From Nitrospirota bacterium (GTDB taxonomy: Bacteria; Nitrospirota; Thermodesulfovibrionia; SZUA-242), in assembly GCA_016212095.1 (NCBI GenBank), contig JACRHH010000014.1, forward strand, positions 1-64,000: a DNA stretch of 64,000 nucleotides, read 5' to 3'. The position numbers and the translations under genes were made by a program. Every line of letters begins with the position of its first letter. The first letter of the stretch is position 1. The notes beneath the pieces are model-generated. The model ran no database searches. It saw only the letters and a program-made list of their open reading frames with translations, and was not told where the DNA came from. Shown here in pieces: positions 42,579 through 49,696 of this stretch.

Positions 42579-42875
42579 TTAGGCTCTGGCCTGCCAAATG
42601 GCGGAATCCCTGCTGCCGTGAAATACCGCCAGGACAACAATACGATGTTCCTCCGCTCGAAAATAAACACTGTATGGGAAACGATTGGCTACGACACGCC
42701 GGATGTCCCCGTAAATAATGGCAAATTGAAGCGGATGCTCAGAAGCCAGCAATACGCATCGGTCAATTGCGGTTATGAACTCAAGAGCAAGGCCAAGACG
42801 CTTGCTCTCATACCATGCCGCTGCCTCGATAAACTCTGCGCTGGCGGCGCGATGAAAAGCGACAGGCAGGCTCAT
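42579..42875 (-). CDS. RelE/ParE superfamily toxin
   Basis: 98 residues. FHRAASAEFIEAAAWYESK, then LGLALEFITAIDRCV, DIRRVVANRFPYSVYFRAEE and RIVVLAVFHGSRD follow the RelE/ParE plan of two helices and a beta sheet; the end FHGSRD matches many ParE-like plasmid stabilisation proteins. It may cleave mRNA on the ribosome or block gyrase. Its start overlaps the antitoxin stop (ATGA). Confidence 0.88.
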   Translation of the reverse strand: MSLPVAFHRAASAEFIEAAAWYESKRLGLALEFITAIDRCVLLASEHPLQFAIIYGDIRRVVANRFPYSVYFRAEEHRIVVLAVFHGSRDSAIWQARA

Positions 42876-43099
42876 TGCCTGATTCCGGACAGGGCGGCTG
42901 CCTTTACCTCACTCCATGGAACGACATCGTCAGGATTCGCCAGATGGTCTGCGAGGCGGCGGTCAAGCTCCATTCTCTGAGCTTCCGTCAACGATGGCGC
43001 CGCGCCGCGACTGACTATACCGTCCCAGATGGCCTCAACCAGCTCGATCTGCTCGTCAATGTCAAGCGCGCTTGCTTGCTGCAATAGTAGCGTGTTCAT
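42872..43099 (-). CDS. addiction-module antitoxin (PF09720-like)
   Basis: 75 residues from the ATG at 43099. The helical start ASALDIDEQIELVEAIWDGI and the tail LTEAQRMELDRRLADHLANP, followed by PWSEVKAAAL, are standard for the 'addiction module component' family, which pairs with RelE/ParE toxins. It comes first and overlaps the toxin by four bases. A TTAAAATGG stretch 15 bases upstream gives little of a promoter signal. Confidence 0.88.
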   Translation of the reverse strand: MNTLLLQQASALDIDEQIELVEAIWDGIVSRGAAPSLTEAQRMELDRRLADHLANPDDVVPWSEVKAAALSGIRQ

Positions 43100-43195
43100 G
43101 GTCTGCACTCCATTTTAACCTGATGCGCTAATTCTAGCGCGTCTCGCCACCTTGTGTCGAACGACGCATGCTTAACGCTCACACTGACACTATGC

Positions 43196-43224
43196 TGTCA
43201 GCACGCTTTGCTATGCTCGAATCG
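43196..43224. repeat. antitoxin promoter cassette, short copy
   Basis: 29 bases identical to 42491-42519. It lies between the addiction-module antitoxin and the nucleotidyltransferase gene with no Phd start next to it, so it is a leftover of duplication or a recombination scar. Confidence 0.75.
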
Positions 43225-43298
43225 GGATCAGTTCGCGCCCTGGATTGCGCCATGTATTGCAATAGTAGGCCGCGTTGAGAGTTTCATTATGTCGGTCA
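43225..43298 (-). pseudogene. possible HEPN remnant behind the nucleotidyltransferase
   Basis: Behind and overlapping the nucleotidyltransferase stop, a frame reads VTDIMKLS, as HEPN partners often begin, and a second frame a few bases on reads LNAAYYCN, like the RAYYA helix of HEPN proteins; then stops follow. No full HEPN gene exists here. This is a weak call from short matches. Confidence 0.3.
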
Positions 43299-43613
43299 CA
43301 CCCTGATTCCCTCGGAAAAAATGTTCCGCACTATTGGCGATGACCGCACCGGACTTTGCTCGATTTCATCACGGCTGAAAATAAGCGGCGATATGTAGAT
43401 GGAATATTCGTAACCGGTGGCCCAAACAATATTGCGTATCGAGCGCTTAACGCTACGATCGAGGCTTTCGACCTCAAGAAAGACATCCATGTCCGAGTCC
43501 GCATCGCAATCCCCGCGCGCCCGCGACCCAAAGATCATGAAATCCACAAGCCTGACGGTTTCGGAAAGCCTGGCCTTCAACTCCAGCGCGATTGATAAAT
43601 CCTTGCCTGTCAT
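43296..43613 (-). CDS. MNT-type nucleotidyltransferase
   Basis: 105 residues from the ATG at 43613. FMIFGSRARGDCDADSDMDV (residues about 29-48) is the GSxxxG-x-SDxD nucleotidyltransferase motif with both metal Asp residues. In HEPN/MNT modules such enzymes add AMP to the HEPN RNase toxin and silence it. The HEPN gene is missing or reduced to scraps. The start overlaps the stop of a 12-codon Phd remnant (ATGA), so its translation may depend on that short peptide. Confidence 0.82.
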   Translation of the reverse strand: MTGKDLSIALELKARLSETVRLVDFMIFGSRARGDCDADSDMDVFLEVESLDRSVKRSIRNIVWATGYEYSIYISPLIFSRDEIEQSPVRSSPIVRNIFSEGIRV

Positions 43614-43648
43614 ATCTGTTTTTTGAAATCCGCGCAATTTGTTCTCAT
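43610..43648 (-). pseudogene. 12-codon Phd antitoxin remnant acting as leader ORF
   Basis: MRTNCADFKKQI then stop, the same first residues as the intact Phd at 42407, behind the same promoter cassette. Its stop overlaps the ATG of the nucleotidyltransferase, so it may now serve as a coupled leader. Confidence 0.6.
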
Positions 43649-43754
43649 GAAACCAGTATGGGAAATAAACAGCGTCATGTCAATTGTCCGCACCGGCAAA
43701 ATATATCCCGCTCCAGCTGACAGGCTCCTGTCAGCACGCTTTGCTATGCTCGAA
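43620..43754. repeat. antitoxin promoter cassette, copy 2
   Basis: About 135 bases matching 42386-42516, with a run of identity over ACCGGCAAAATATATCCCGC and over TGTCAGCACGCTTTGCTATG. It drives the Phd remnant and the nucleotidyltransferase. Confidence 0.75.
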
Positions 43755-43821
43755 ACATCACCGGCTCTGCCACTGATCGGCGAGCTAAATAGTTTGCGAA
43801 GCAGTAGTATGGTGGAATGGG

Positions 43822-43846
43822 GACGGACGGTTAGCAACCGCCCGTC
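43822..43846 (-). terminator. hairpin behind the PLD gene
   Basis: GACGGACGGTT and AACCGCCCGTC pair round AGC with one wobble/mismatch pair, and an outer GAATGG/CCATTC pair extends it. It begins 15 bases past the PLD stop. There is no T-run, so it is a probable rather than certain terminator. Confidence 0.5.
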
Positions 43847-43860
43847 AATACCATTCGTCC

Positions 43861-44886
43861 TTATTCATCTCCGAGGAAGTGCGCCATCACACCAGCCCGG
43901 AATTCATCATATTTCGATTGAGTAACGTCACAAAACGTGCAGTTCGGCGATCTCCAAGGAAAGGCTCCATCGGCATCAGTCCACGCCAGCCAGCGTGTGG
44001 GAACGCGCCATTCGATACTGTCATAGTCATAAGAAAGCCGGCCAGCCTGCGAAGAAGACAGTGTTTCGCACACCGCCTTGGCCACTCCCACACCTATAAT
44101 TCCCACGCCCTTGGCAAACATGAAGATTGCGTCTCCGAGTTCGACCCTTTTCATGTGGGACGGGTACTTAAAATCTTCCCATGCAACGGCGAAACCTTGG
44201 TTATGCATCTCTTCCTCCAGATGATAACCACCAGTAGATGTCAGAACTCCATTTCTACGGTGTGTATTGCAGACAAAGAAGCGCGTTGCCGAGTCAAACA
44301 AGTTCACCAATGAATCAGACAACGCTGTCTTGGTATTGTTTTTCTGCGATGAGCGTGCTTTGGCCCTCAGCTTCTGTTTCAGTTTCATAAAGTCACGTCG
44401 TAAAGCAGATGTTTCGTTATGCAATTCTAAAAGTTGATCGACTGTAATTGGACTGGCGATTTCCCATAAACGGTCAAACCATGCGGCTAACTGGCGAGCC
44501 TCATTTGCGGAGGTTTCTAAACCAGCCTCAATGTTTGAATCAAAAGCATTGCCCGTAAAGTTTGCTGAAGTAACCACAGCGCTCGATGTTCCGAAAATGT
44601 AGACTTTGGAATGAAGTCGCGGACGCGATGGTAAAGCGCGGCATTTGACACCTAATTGAAGCAGTGCGTTCAGTGCCTCGATTGATGTCGCACCCGACGC
44701 AACGTCCATTGGACGTAGGGACGTTAGAAGTCGCACTTCATGTTTTGGGTAGGTGGTTAGGAATTGCCGCTCGGTAACGTAAGCAGACGCAATCCGAATG
44801 GTATCAGTGCATTCGTTAAGAAGTTTTGACAGGCGTTGCCTGTGGCGGCGATTGGGGCTTCCATCTTCCAGAATTAGATTCGTCAT
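43861..44886 (-). CDS. PLD-family nuclease with probable PUA/EVE-like C-terminal domain
   Basis: 341 residues from the ATG at 44886 (GAGGG before it). Residues 1-150 resemble phospholipase-D-type nucleases: IRIASAYVTERQFL, then RLHSKVYIFGTSSAVVTSAN with the His-x-Lys and Asn of a single HKD motif. A coiled linker follows (160-200). The C-terminal 140 residues (GDAIFMFAKGVGIIGVGVAK, RVPTRWLAWTDADGAF) look like a PUA/EVE-type fold that reads modified bases. It is more AT-rich than the genes around it and lies among toxin-antitoxin genes. A modification-dependent restriction role is my inference. Confidence 0.7.
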   Translation of the reverse strand: MTNLILEDGSPNRRHRQRLSKLLNECTDTIRIASAYVTERQFLTTYPKHEVRLLTSLRPMDVASGATSIEALNALLQLGVKCRALPSRPRLHSKVYIFGTSSAVVTSANFTGNAFDSNIEAGLETSANEARQLAAWFDRLWEIASPITVDQLLELHNETSALRRDFMKLKQKLRAKARSSQKNNTKTALSDSLVNLFDSATRFFVCNTHRRNGVLTSTGGYHLEEEMHNQGFAVAWEDFKYPSHMKRVELGDAIFMFAKGVGIIGVGVAKAVCETLSSSQAGRLSYDYDSIEWRVPTRWLAWTDADGAFPWRSPNCTFCDVTQSKYDEFRAGVMAHFLGDE

Positions 44887-44964
44887 CGTTACCACCCTCA
44901 GCGTAATTGCGAATAAGGTTAACTTAGCCGCCGCTTGAGGTGGAGGTCAAGGTTTTTTTGAGGG

Positions 44965-45414
44965 GCACGGCGGAAACTCATCGAGCGGCTTCTGTCCAAC
45001 ATTCCGCGCAATGCCTGCGTGGTGACGTATTCGCCTTTCGAAAAGACGCGGCTTGAGGAGCTTGCCGGATGGTTTCCGGAGCATGAAGGCCACATCGGGC
45101 AGATTCTCGAAAACCTGCGCGATCTTGCCGCCCCGTTCAGGCGGAAGCACTACTACCACTGGCAATTGCGCGGCTCGTATTCGATAAAGGCGGTTCTTCC
45201 GGCGCTTGTTCCTGAGCTGTCCTACGACGACATGGAGATTTGCGACGGCGGCATGGCCATGAACGCTTGGCACGAAATGACCGAAATGAACGATTCAGGC
45301 GACTTGACTGAACTGGCCCGCATACGCGGCGCGCTTCTTGAGTATTGCGCGCTCGACACGCTTGCGATGGTCAGGATTGTGGAGAAGCTGAAACTGCTTT
45401 GCGGAAGGGCGTAA
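44965..45414 (+). pseudogene. C-terminal remnant of a DUF2779 protein
   Basis: 150 codons open from a stop at about 44959, with no start. TYSPFEKTRLEELAGWFPEH, KHYYHWQLRGSYSIKAVLPA, LVPELSYDDMEI and LLEYCALDTLAMVRIVEKL match the C-terminal end of DUF2779 proteins, which carry a RecB-like nuclease and this exonuclease-like end. The N-terminal several hundred residues are gone and the break lies next to the PLD gene's promoter region. Confidence 0.75.
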
Positions 45415-45454
45415 ACCACCGGCCAACGCCGCCCAGCTCAAGTAATTCCAGTGG

Positions 45455-45530
45455 CTAATCCCCCTCGGTATAATCCTTGAGTGTCGTGAATTCTTCCAGA
45501 TAGGCGAGCTTCACCGTGCCGATGGGGCTA
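45455..45530. repeat. duplicated dnaB 3' end, left copy
   Basis: About 75 bases matching the end of dnaB (46188-46263) with four or five changes. On the minus strand it still reads PIGTVKLAYLEEFTTLKDY and the same TAG stop. It has no start or ribosome site. The two copies bracket the VapBC-like pair. Confidence 0.85.
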
Positions 45531-45536
45531 TTGGGC

Positions 45537-45926
45537 TTACCATTTTTCGACCGCAATGTCATCAATACTGTTAAAGTGAGCATCATTCGTGACAAGTATT
45601 AACGAATAGTGTTGAGCAATTGCAGCAATCCAGATGTCATTTTCCGGAATCGGTTGGCCCTTGGCCTTTAAATCGTTCTTGATTTTCCCATAGCGTTTTG
45701 CTATGTCGGGATTGCAGGGCAAGATACTGTTATTGAGCACAAAATCATCTATTCGGGCAATATTCTCATGAAATCTGGTTGACTTGCAGGCTCCAAAATA
45801 CAGTTCACCAATGGCAATGCATGAAACAAATATTTCCTTTGCCTCCGCCATCCGTGCATGGACTGCGGAATCCTTTGCAAAAAGAGCGATAATGACATTG
45901 GTGTCGAGAAGGTATCTACCACTCAT
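45537..45926 (-). CDS. VapC-type PIN-domain toxin
   Basis: 129 residues from the ATG at 45926. GRYLLDTNVIIALFAKDS (first Asp), IAIGELYFGACKS (Glu), and ENDIWIAAIAQHYSLILVTND (two Asp) give a complete PIN active site. It closely resembles VapC RNases that cut tRNA or rRNA. It overlaps the antitoxin by 11 bases. Its stop lies seven bases from the left copy of the duplicated dnaB end. Confidence 0.92.
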   Translation of the reverse strand: MSGRYLLDTNVIIALFAKDSAVHARMAEAKEIFVSCIAIGELYFGACKSTRFHENIARIDDFVLNNSILPCNPDIAKRYGKIKNDLKAKGQPIPENDIWIAAIAQHYSLILVTNDAHFNSIDDIAVEKW

Positions 45927-46137
45927 TCGTATCAACGCGCTCGCAGTTGTCCTCGATTGCCTGCGACATCAAGTGCAAGTCCTCACCAGAAATTACGCCT
46001 TCAAAACGCAAGAGGCTTTTACCTTCGACGCCTTTGGGAATAAGTGAGTTCGCGAAATCCAGAACTCGCAACTGCAAATCGTACGGAAGTTTATCCATCT
46101 GCGCAACAAGACTATCCTTTAAAACAGCCGTCGTCAT
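45916..46137 (-). CDS. antitoxin of the VapC pair (DUF2281-like)
   Basis: 73 residues. TTAVLKDSLVAQMDKLPYDL, RVLDFANSLIPKGVEGKSLL and ISGEDLHLMSQAIEDNCERV match a small antitoxin family that precedes VapC genes in many cyanobacteria and proteobacteria; the tail is acidic. AGGAGG-type GGAGGCGACTT stands before the ATG. It follows dnaB by 50 bases on the same strand. Confidence 0.82.
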   Translation of the reverse strand: MTTAVLKDSLVAQMDKLPYDLQLRVLDFANSLIPKGVEGKSLLRFEGVISGEDLHLMSQAIEDNCERVDTNEW

Positions 46138-46187
46138 AAGTCGCCTCCTACGCTTGTCTCATAGTAACACGCTCAAACGCGCCTTCC

Positions 46188-47528
46188 CTAATCCCCCTCG
46201 GTATAATCCTTGAATGTCGTGAATTCCTCCAGATAGGCGAGGTTCACCGTGCCGATGGGGCCGTTTCGCTGCTTGCCGATGATGAGCTCGGCGCGGCCTT
46301 TCAGATTCGGGTCGTCCTTGTTGTAGACTTCCTCGCGGTAAACGAAGATTATTACGTCGGCGTCCTGCTCGATTGCGCCGGATTCCCTGAGGTCGGAGAG
46401 CATCGGCTTGGGCGGCTTGCGCTGTTCGACAGCGCGGTTGAGCTGACTGAGCGCAATAACCGGCACTTTCAGTTCGCGGGCAAGCGCCTTGAGCGAGCGC
46501 GAAATGTCCGAAATCTCCTGCTCGCGGCTGTCTATGCCCGCCCTGCCCTTCATAAGCTGGAGGTAATCGACGATGATAAGGCTCAAACCATGCTCCATCT
46601 TCAGCCTGCGCGATTTGGCGCGCATTTCTAGCGCTGTGTTTATCGGAGAGTCGTCGATGTATATCGGCGCGTCGAATATCCGCCCGGCGGCTGAGGTGAG
46701 AAGCGGCCAGTCGGTTTTGGAAACATAGCCGGTTCGCACCTTCTGCGAATTCACCATAGCCTCGGAGCAGAGCATTCTAAGCACAAGCTGTTCCTTGGAC
46801 ATTTCGAGGCTGAACAGGCCGACAGGCTCCTTGTTGCGAACCGCCACATTCTGGGCGATGTTCAGCGCGACGGCTGTTTTTCCCATCGAAGGCCGTCCGG
46901 CGATGATTACAAGATCGCCCGGCTGGAATCCGGCGGTCTTTTCGTCCAGGTCGCGAAACCCGCTCGGAACGCCGGTGATCATCTCCTTGCGGTCGTAAAG
47001 CCGCTCCACCATCTCTATGGTGTCGTGGATGATCTCCTTCGTGGCGACGAAAGACTGGCGGATGCGCTTTTCGGAGATGTCGAAAATCTTGCGTTCGGCT
47101 GTGTCGATCAGTTCATCAACGCCGCCCGGAGACTGAAACGCCTCCTGCACAATCTCGGTGGCCGATGTTATCAGGCTTCGAAGCGTGGATTTTTCCCGGA
47201 CGATCTTGCAGTAGTGGCGTATATTGGCGGCTGTCGGAGCCATCGAGACCACTTCTGCAAGATACGAAGCGCCGCCAACGCCTTCAAGCTCCTTGCGCTT
47301 GGTCAGTTCATCGGTGAGGGTTACAAGGTCTATCGGCTCGTTGCGCTCGTAGAGATCGAGCATCCGGTTGAAGATGCGGCGGTGCGCCTCTTTGTAGAAG
47401 TCGGCAGCCGAGATCATTTCGAGCGCCTTGGCGATGGCCTCGTTCTCAAGCAAAATCCCCCCCAGAACCGACTGCTCAGCGTCGAGGTTCTGGGGGGGAA
47501 TGTTATGAAGGGAAGACGGCTCCCTCAT
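46188..47528 (-). CDS. dnaB: replicative DNA helicase DnaB
   Basis: 446 residues. The N-terminal domain begins PPQNLDAEQSVLGGILLENE; the RecA-like motor has Walker A GRPSMGKTAVAL and Walker B LIIVDYLQLM, then SQLNRAVEQR and SDLRESGAIEQDAD. It opens the replication fork as a hexamer. rplI precedes it by ten bases, a common pairing. A 13-base perfect inverted repeat lies at codons 11-24 (47457-47498). Its last 75 bases are duplicated at 45455-45530. Confidence 0.97.
   Translation of the reverse strand: MREPSSLHNIPPQNLDAEQSVLGGILLENEAIAKALEMISAADFYKEAHRRIFNRMLDLYERNEPIDLVTLTDELTKRKELEGVGGASYLAEVVSMAPTAANIRHYCKIVREKSTLRSLITSATEIVQEAFQSPGGVDELIDTAERKIFDISEKRIRQSFVATKEIIHDTIEMVERLYDRKEMITGVPSGFRDLDEKTAGFQPGDLVIIAGRPSMGKTAVALNIAQNVAVRNKEPVGLFSLEMSKEQLVLRMLCSEAMVNSQKVRTGYVSKTDWPLLTSAAGRIFDAPIYIDDSPINTALEMRAKSRRLKMEHGLSLIIVDYLQLMKGRAGIDSREQEISDISRSLKALARELKVPVIALSQLNRAVEQRKPPKPMLSDLRESGAIEQDADVIIFVYREEVYNKDDPNLKGRAELIIGKQRNGPIGTVNLAYLEEFTTFKDYTEGD
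47457..47498. repeat. perfect 13-base inverted repeat inside the dnaB start region
   Basis: CCCCCCCAGAACC (47457-47469) and GGTTCTGGGGGGG (47486-47498) around 16 bases, 30 bases after the dnaB ATG. Codons of the conserved PPQNL and LGGIL blocks make up both arms. An mRNA hairpin of this strength near the start could slow translation. Confidence 0.75.
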
Positions 47529-47538
47529 GTGGCGCTCA

Positions 47539-48000
47539 TTAAGCGGAGGCTTCTTGTCCGGCCCTCACGACATTGACTCTAACCGGGATTTCAACATCGG
47601 CATGAAGCTTCACCGAGACGGTATATTCGCCAAGGCGGCGGATAGGCTCGTCGAGAACAATCTTGCGACGGTCGATCACTATGCCGTGCTCGCCGATCTT
47701 CTCGGCAATCTCGGAAGATGTGACGGAACCGTAGAGCTTGTCTTCCTCGCCAGCCTGCTTGGCGATGACAAGGGTAAGCGTGGCGATGCGCGCAGCAAGG
47801 CCTTCGGCGTCGGTGCGAACAGCCGCGGCCTGCTCAAGTATTTTTTTCTTGCGCGACTCAACCCACTTCATGTTCGCGGGGTTCGCGTCAAGGGCGAATT
47901 TGCGGGGAAGAAGAAAATTGCGGGCATAGCCCGGCGCAACCTTTACGATGTCGCCCGCCCTGCCGAGCTTTTCAACATCGCTGACCAATATAACCTGCAT
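47539..48000 (-). CDS. rplI: 50S ribosomal protein L9
   Basis: 153 residues. MQVILVSDVEKLGRAGDIVK, VAPGYARNFLLPRKFAL is the L9 N-terminal domain that binds 23S rRNA; a long helix (KWVESRKKKILEQAAAVRTD) links it to the C-terminal domain (LYGSVTSSEIAEKI). The ribosome site AAAGGAG is strong. It leads the rplI-dnaB transcript; the usual rpsF/ssb/rpsR partners are not here. Confidence 0.97.
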   Translation of the reverse strand: MQVILVSDVEKLGRAGDIVKVAPGYARNFLLPRKFALDANPANMKWVESRKKKILEQAAAVRTDAEGLAARIATLTLVIAKQAGEEDKLYGSVTSSEIAEKIGEHGIVIDRRKIVLDEPIRRLGEYTVSVKLHADVEIPVRVNVVRAGQEASA

Positions 48001-48052
48001 CGAAACGTCTCCTTTCGAAACGAAAAATGTCCGTGTTTCCAGACAGGCAACT

Positions 48053-48082
48053 ATACTAAATATTGTTACGTGGGGTTGTCAA
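48053..48082 (-). promoter_or_regulatory. rplI-dnaB promoter
   Basis: Leftward: consensus -35 TTGACA (48082-48077), 18-base spacer, -10 TAGTAT (48058-48053). The leader is about 45 bases. Confidence 0.6.
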
Positions 48083-48130
48083 ATTAGCATCAGCCGTTAG
48101 CCGCTTTATGATGACACTCTCTGGTCAAAA

Positions 48131-49573
48131 CTACTGGCCGGACTGGGAAGTCGGTGTGTCGTCACACACCCATTCACCGGCGTCCTTGCCGTCAACTTTC
48201 ACAATCCTCCCCATCTGCATGATCAATCCGGTATCCCTGTGGCGAATCAGGAAGATGAACGGACGCGCCTCGGCAGTTCCTGCAGGCACGTAGTGGCTAG
48301 GGCAAGAAAGGACAAGGCTGTTTGGGTTGGTTATATTGAGACCTGTGACTAACCCGTACAAATACGACGGTTCATCCTTAGTTGCATAAAGGTCTGCGTT
48401 GGCATTGCCGCTGCCTTTCAAGATGCTGCCGCTAAACAAGACCGAGTTGCAGGACGAGGCTTTGTCCACGTACAAATAGCCCACGCCGTTTATTTTCGAA
48501 AAATCGGCTGATCCTTCAGAAAAAGCTCGCCAAAGTTGACTATACCTAAAATCATCAAGGTTGTAACATTCATCGGCGGAGAAAGCTGGAACAGAGATCT
48601 TTACCGAAGATGTTTTCATGCCCGATAGCACCTCCGGAAGGATGGTTTGAATTCCGTCCTCAACCTCAAAGTAGCTGCCCATATGGAAAATTCGAAATCC
48701 GTTCTCAACCGAGATATAGCTGCTCTTATTTGGCATGATGATCAAAAGCGACAGCCCGTTACTATTGAATGGGATTTCAACCGCCTTTAATTGATCATTT
48801 TCGAAAGTCGGATACTCGCCACTGATGCTCACCATCGGAGCCCAAACCTGTGTGCCGTCAAGCTTCTCAAACAGCCCGTCATGCGGCAGGACATCCGCGC
48901 TTGTTCCTGCCAGCGAAGCAGAAAAATCGGTTGAGTCTGAAAGCGTCAGCCTTCTTCGATTATACTGCGGATCATCCAGCGTGAAAGGCTTGAAAGTTGT
49001 CCCAAAGCCGTTGACAAGATTGTCGAGAAAATCGCGGGCCAGACGATAGCGGTCGAAAATCTCTGCCGATGAGGATTTTGAAAAATGAACATCGCCGCCC
49101 GGTGGCGCGCCGCTTATCCCAAGCGAGCCTTCAATGCTGCACGATACCGAAAGCCAGTCTTTCACCGCAAGGCCCGGAACAATCGCGTTGCCGATTTCGG
49201 TTGCCATGTCGTCATCGGCTCCAACGGCCAGCATCCCAAGCAAGCGGCTTGAGTTGTAGAAACCGTAGACGGCGTTATTTTTATCCGAGCCATACACGTC
49301 ACAGCAATAAGTTGGCCCAATACCGTAAGAAAACAACTGTCTGATCAAAACATTGGAAGCATCCACGAACTTCAGGACATTTTCCTCCGGAGCCTGCTTG
49401 CGTAGTACACCTGTGGGCGCGGAGTAATCGACAATGGTTGTGAGTGGATCGTCTTGCGTCTTGTCGCCTGTTCTGTCTCCACATGCGGTTGCGGCAAGAA
49501 CGCAAACCGCTAACAATATGATTTCACGAAAACAAACCGTGAATTTGCCTGTTGCCCTGCCTGCATTTTCCAT
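48131..49573 (-). CDS. serpin-family lipoprotein
   Basis: 480 residues. The signal (LLAVCVLAATAC) ends in a lipobox, so the protein is membrane-anchored outside the cytoplasm. The body follows the serpin plan: VEIPFNSNGLSLLIIMPNKS, SVKISVPAFSADE, ADFSKINGVGYLYVDKAS and the last block ARPFIFLIRHRDTGLIMQMGRIV, which in serpins follows the reactive loop. Serpins trap serine or cysteine proteases. It has several Cys residues, unusual for a serpin. The N-terminal half is divergent. It is more AT-rich than its neighbours. Confidence 0.85.
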   Translation of the reverse strand: MENAGRATGKFTVCFREIILLAVCVLAATACGDRTGDKTQDDPLTTIVDYSAPTGVLRKQAPEENVLKFVDASNVLIRQLFSYGIGPTYCCDVYGSDKNNAVYGFYNSSRLLGMLAVGADDDMATEIGNAIVPGLAVKDWLSVSCSIEGSLGISGAPPGGDVHFSKSSSAEIFDRYRLARDFLDNLVNGFGTTFKPFTLDDPQYNRRRLTLSDSTDFSASLAGTSADVLPHDGLFEKLDGTQVWAPMVSISGEYPTFENDQLKAVEIPFNSNGLSLLIIMPNKSSYISVENGFRIFHMGSYFEVEDGIQTILPEVLSGMKTSSVKISVPAFSADECYNLDDFRYSQLWRAFSEGSADFSKINGVGYLYVDKASSCNSVLFSGSILKGSGNANADLYATKDEPSYLYGLVTGLNITNPNSLVLSCPSHYVPAGTAEARPFIFLIRHRDTGLIMQMGRIVKVDGKDAGEWVCDDTPTSQSGQ

Positions 49574-49664
49574 AACTCCACCCCTCCAATGGTTATTGAG
49601 GAAATACCTCGTTAGCGTCCGAAGTTCGTGCCGACATTATACTTGGTGTTGACGGATGGCACAA

Positions 49665-49696
49665 ACCGGTCGGCTATAAAACCGGTCGGCTATAAA
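49665..49696. repeat. 16-base tandem duplication
   Basis: ACCGGTCGGCTATAAA twice in a row, between the serpin and Mut7-C genes, with the second unit covering the last codons and stop of the latter. It looks like a recent slippage event. Confidence 0.8.

Noticed and set aside
42386-43754. CRISPR array from the repeated TGTCAGCACGCTTTGCTATG block
   Set aside because: Only three copies, 500-700 bases apart and with genes between; no spacer spacing.
44947-45273. 108-codon minus-strand frame behind the PLD promoter
   Set aside because: Antisense of the DUF2779 remnant; no motif or ribosome site.
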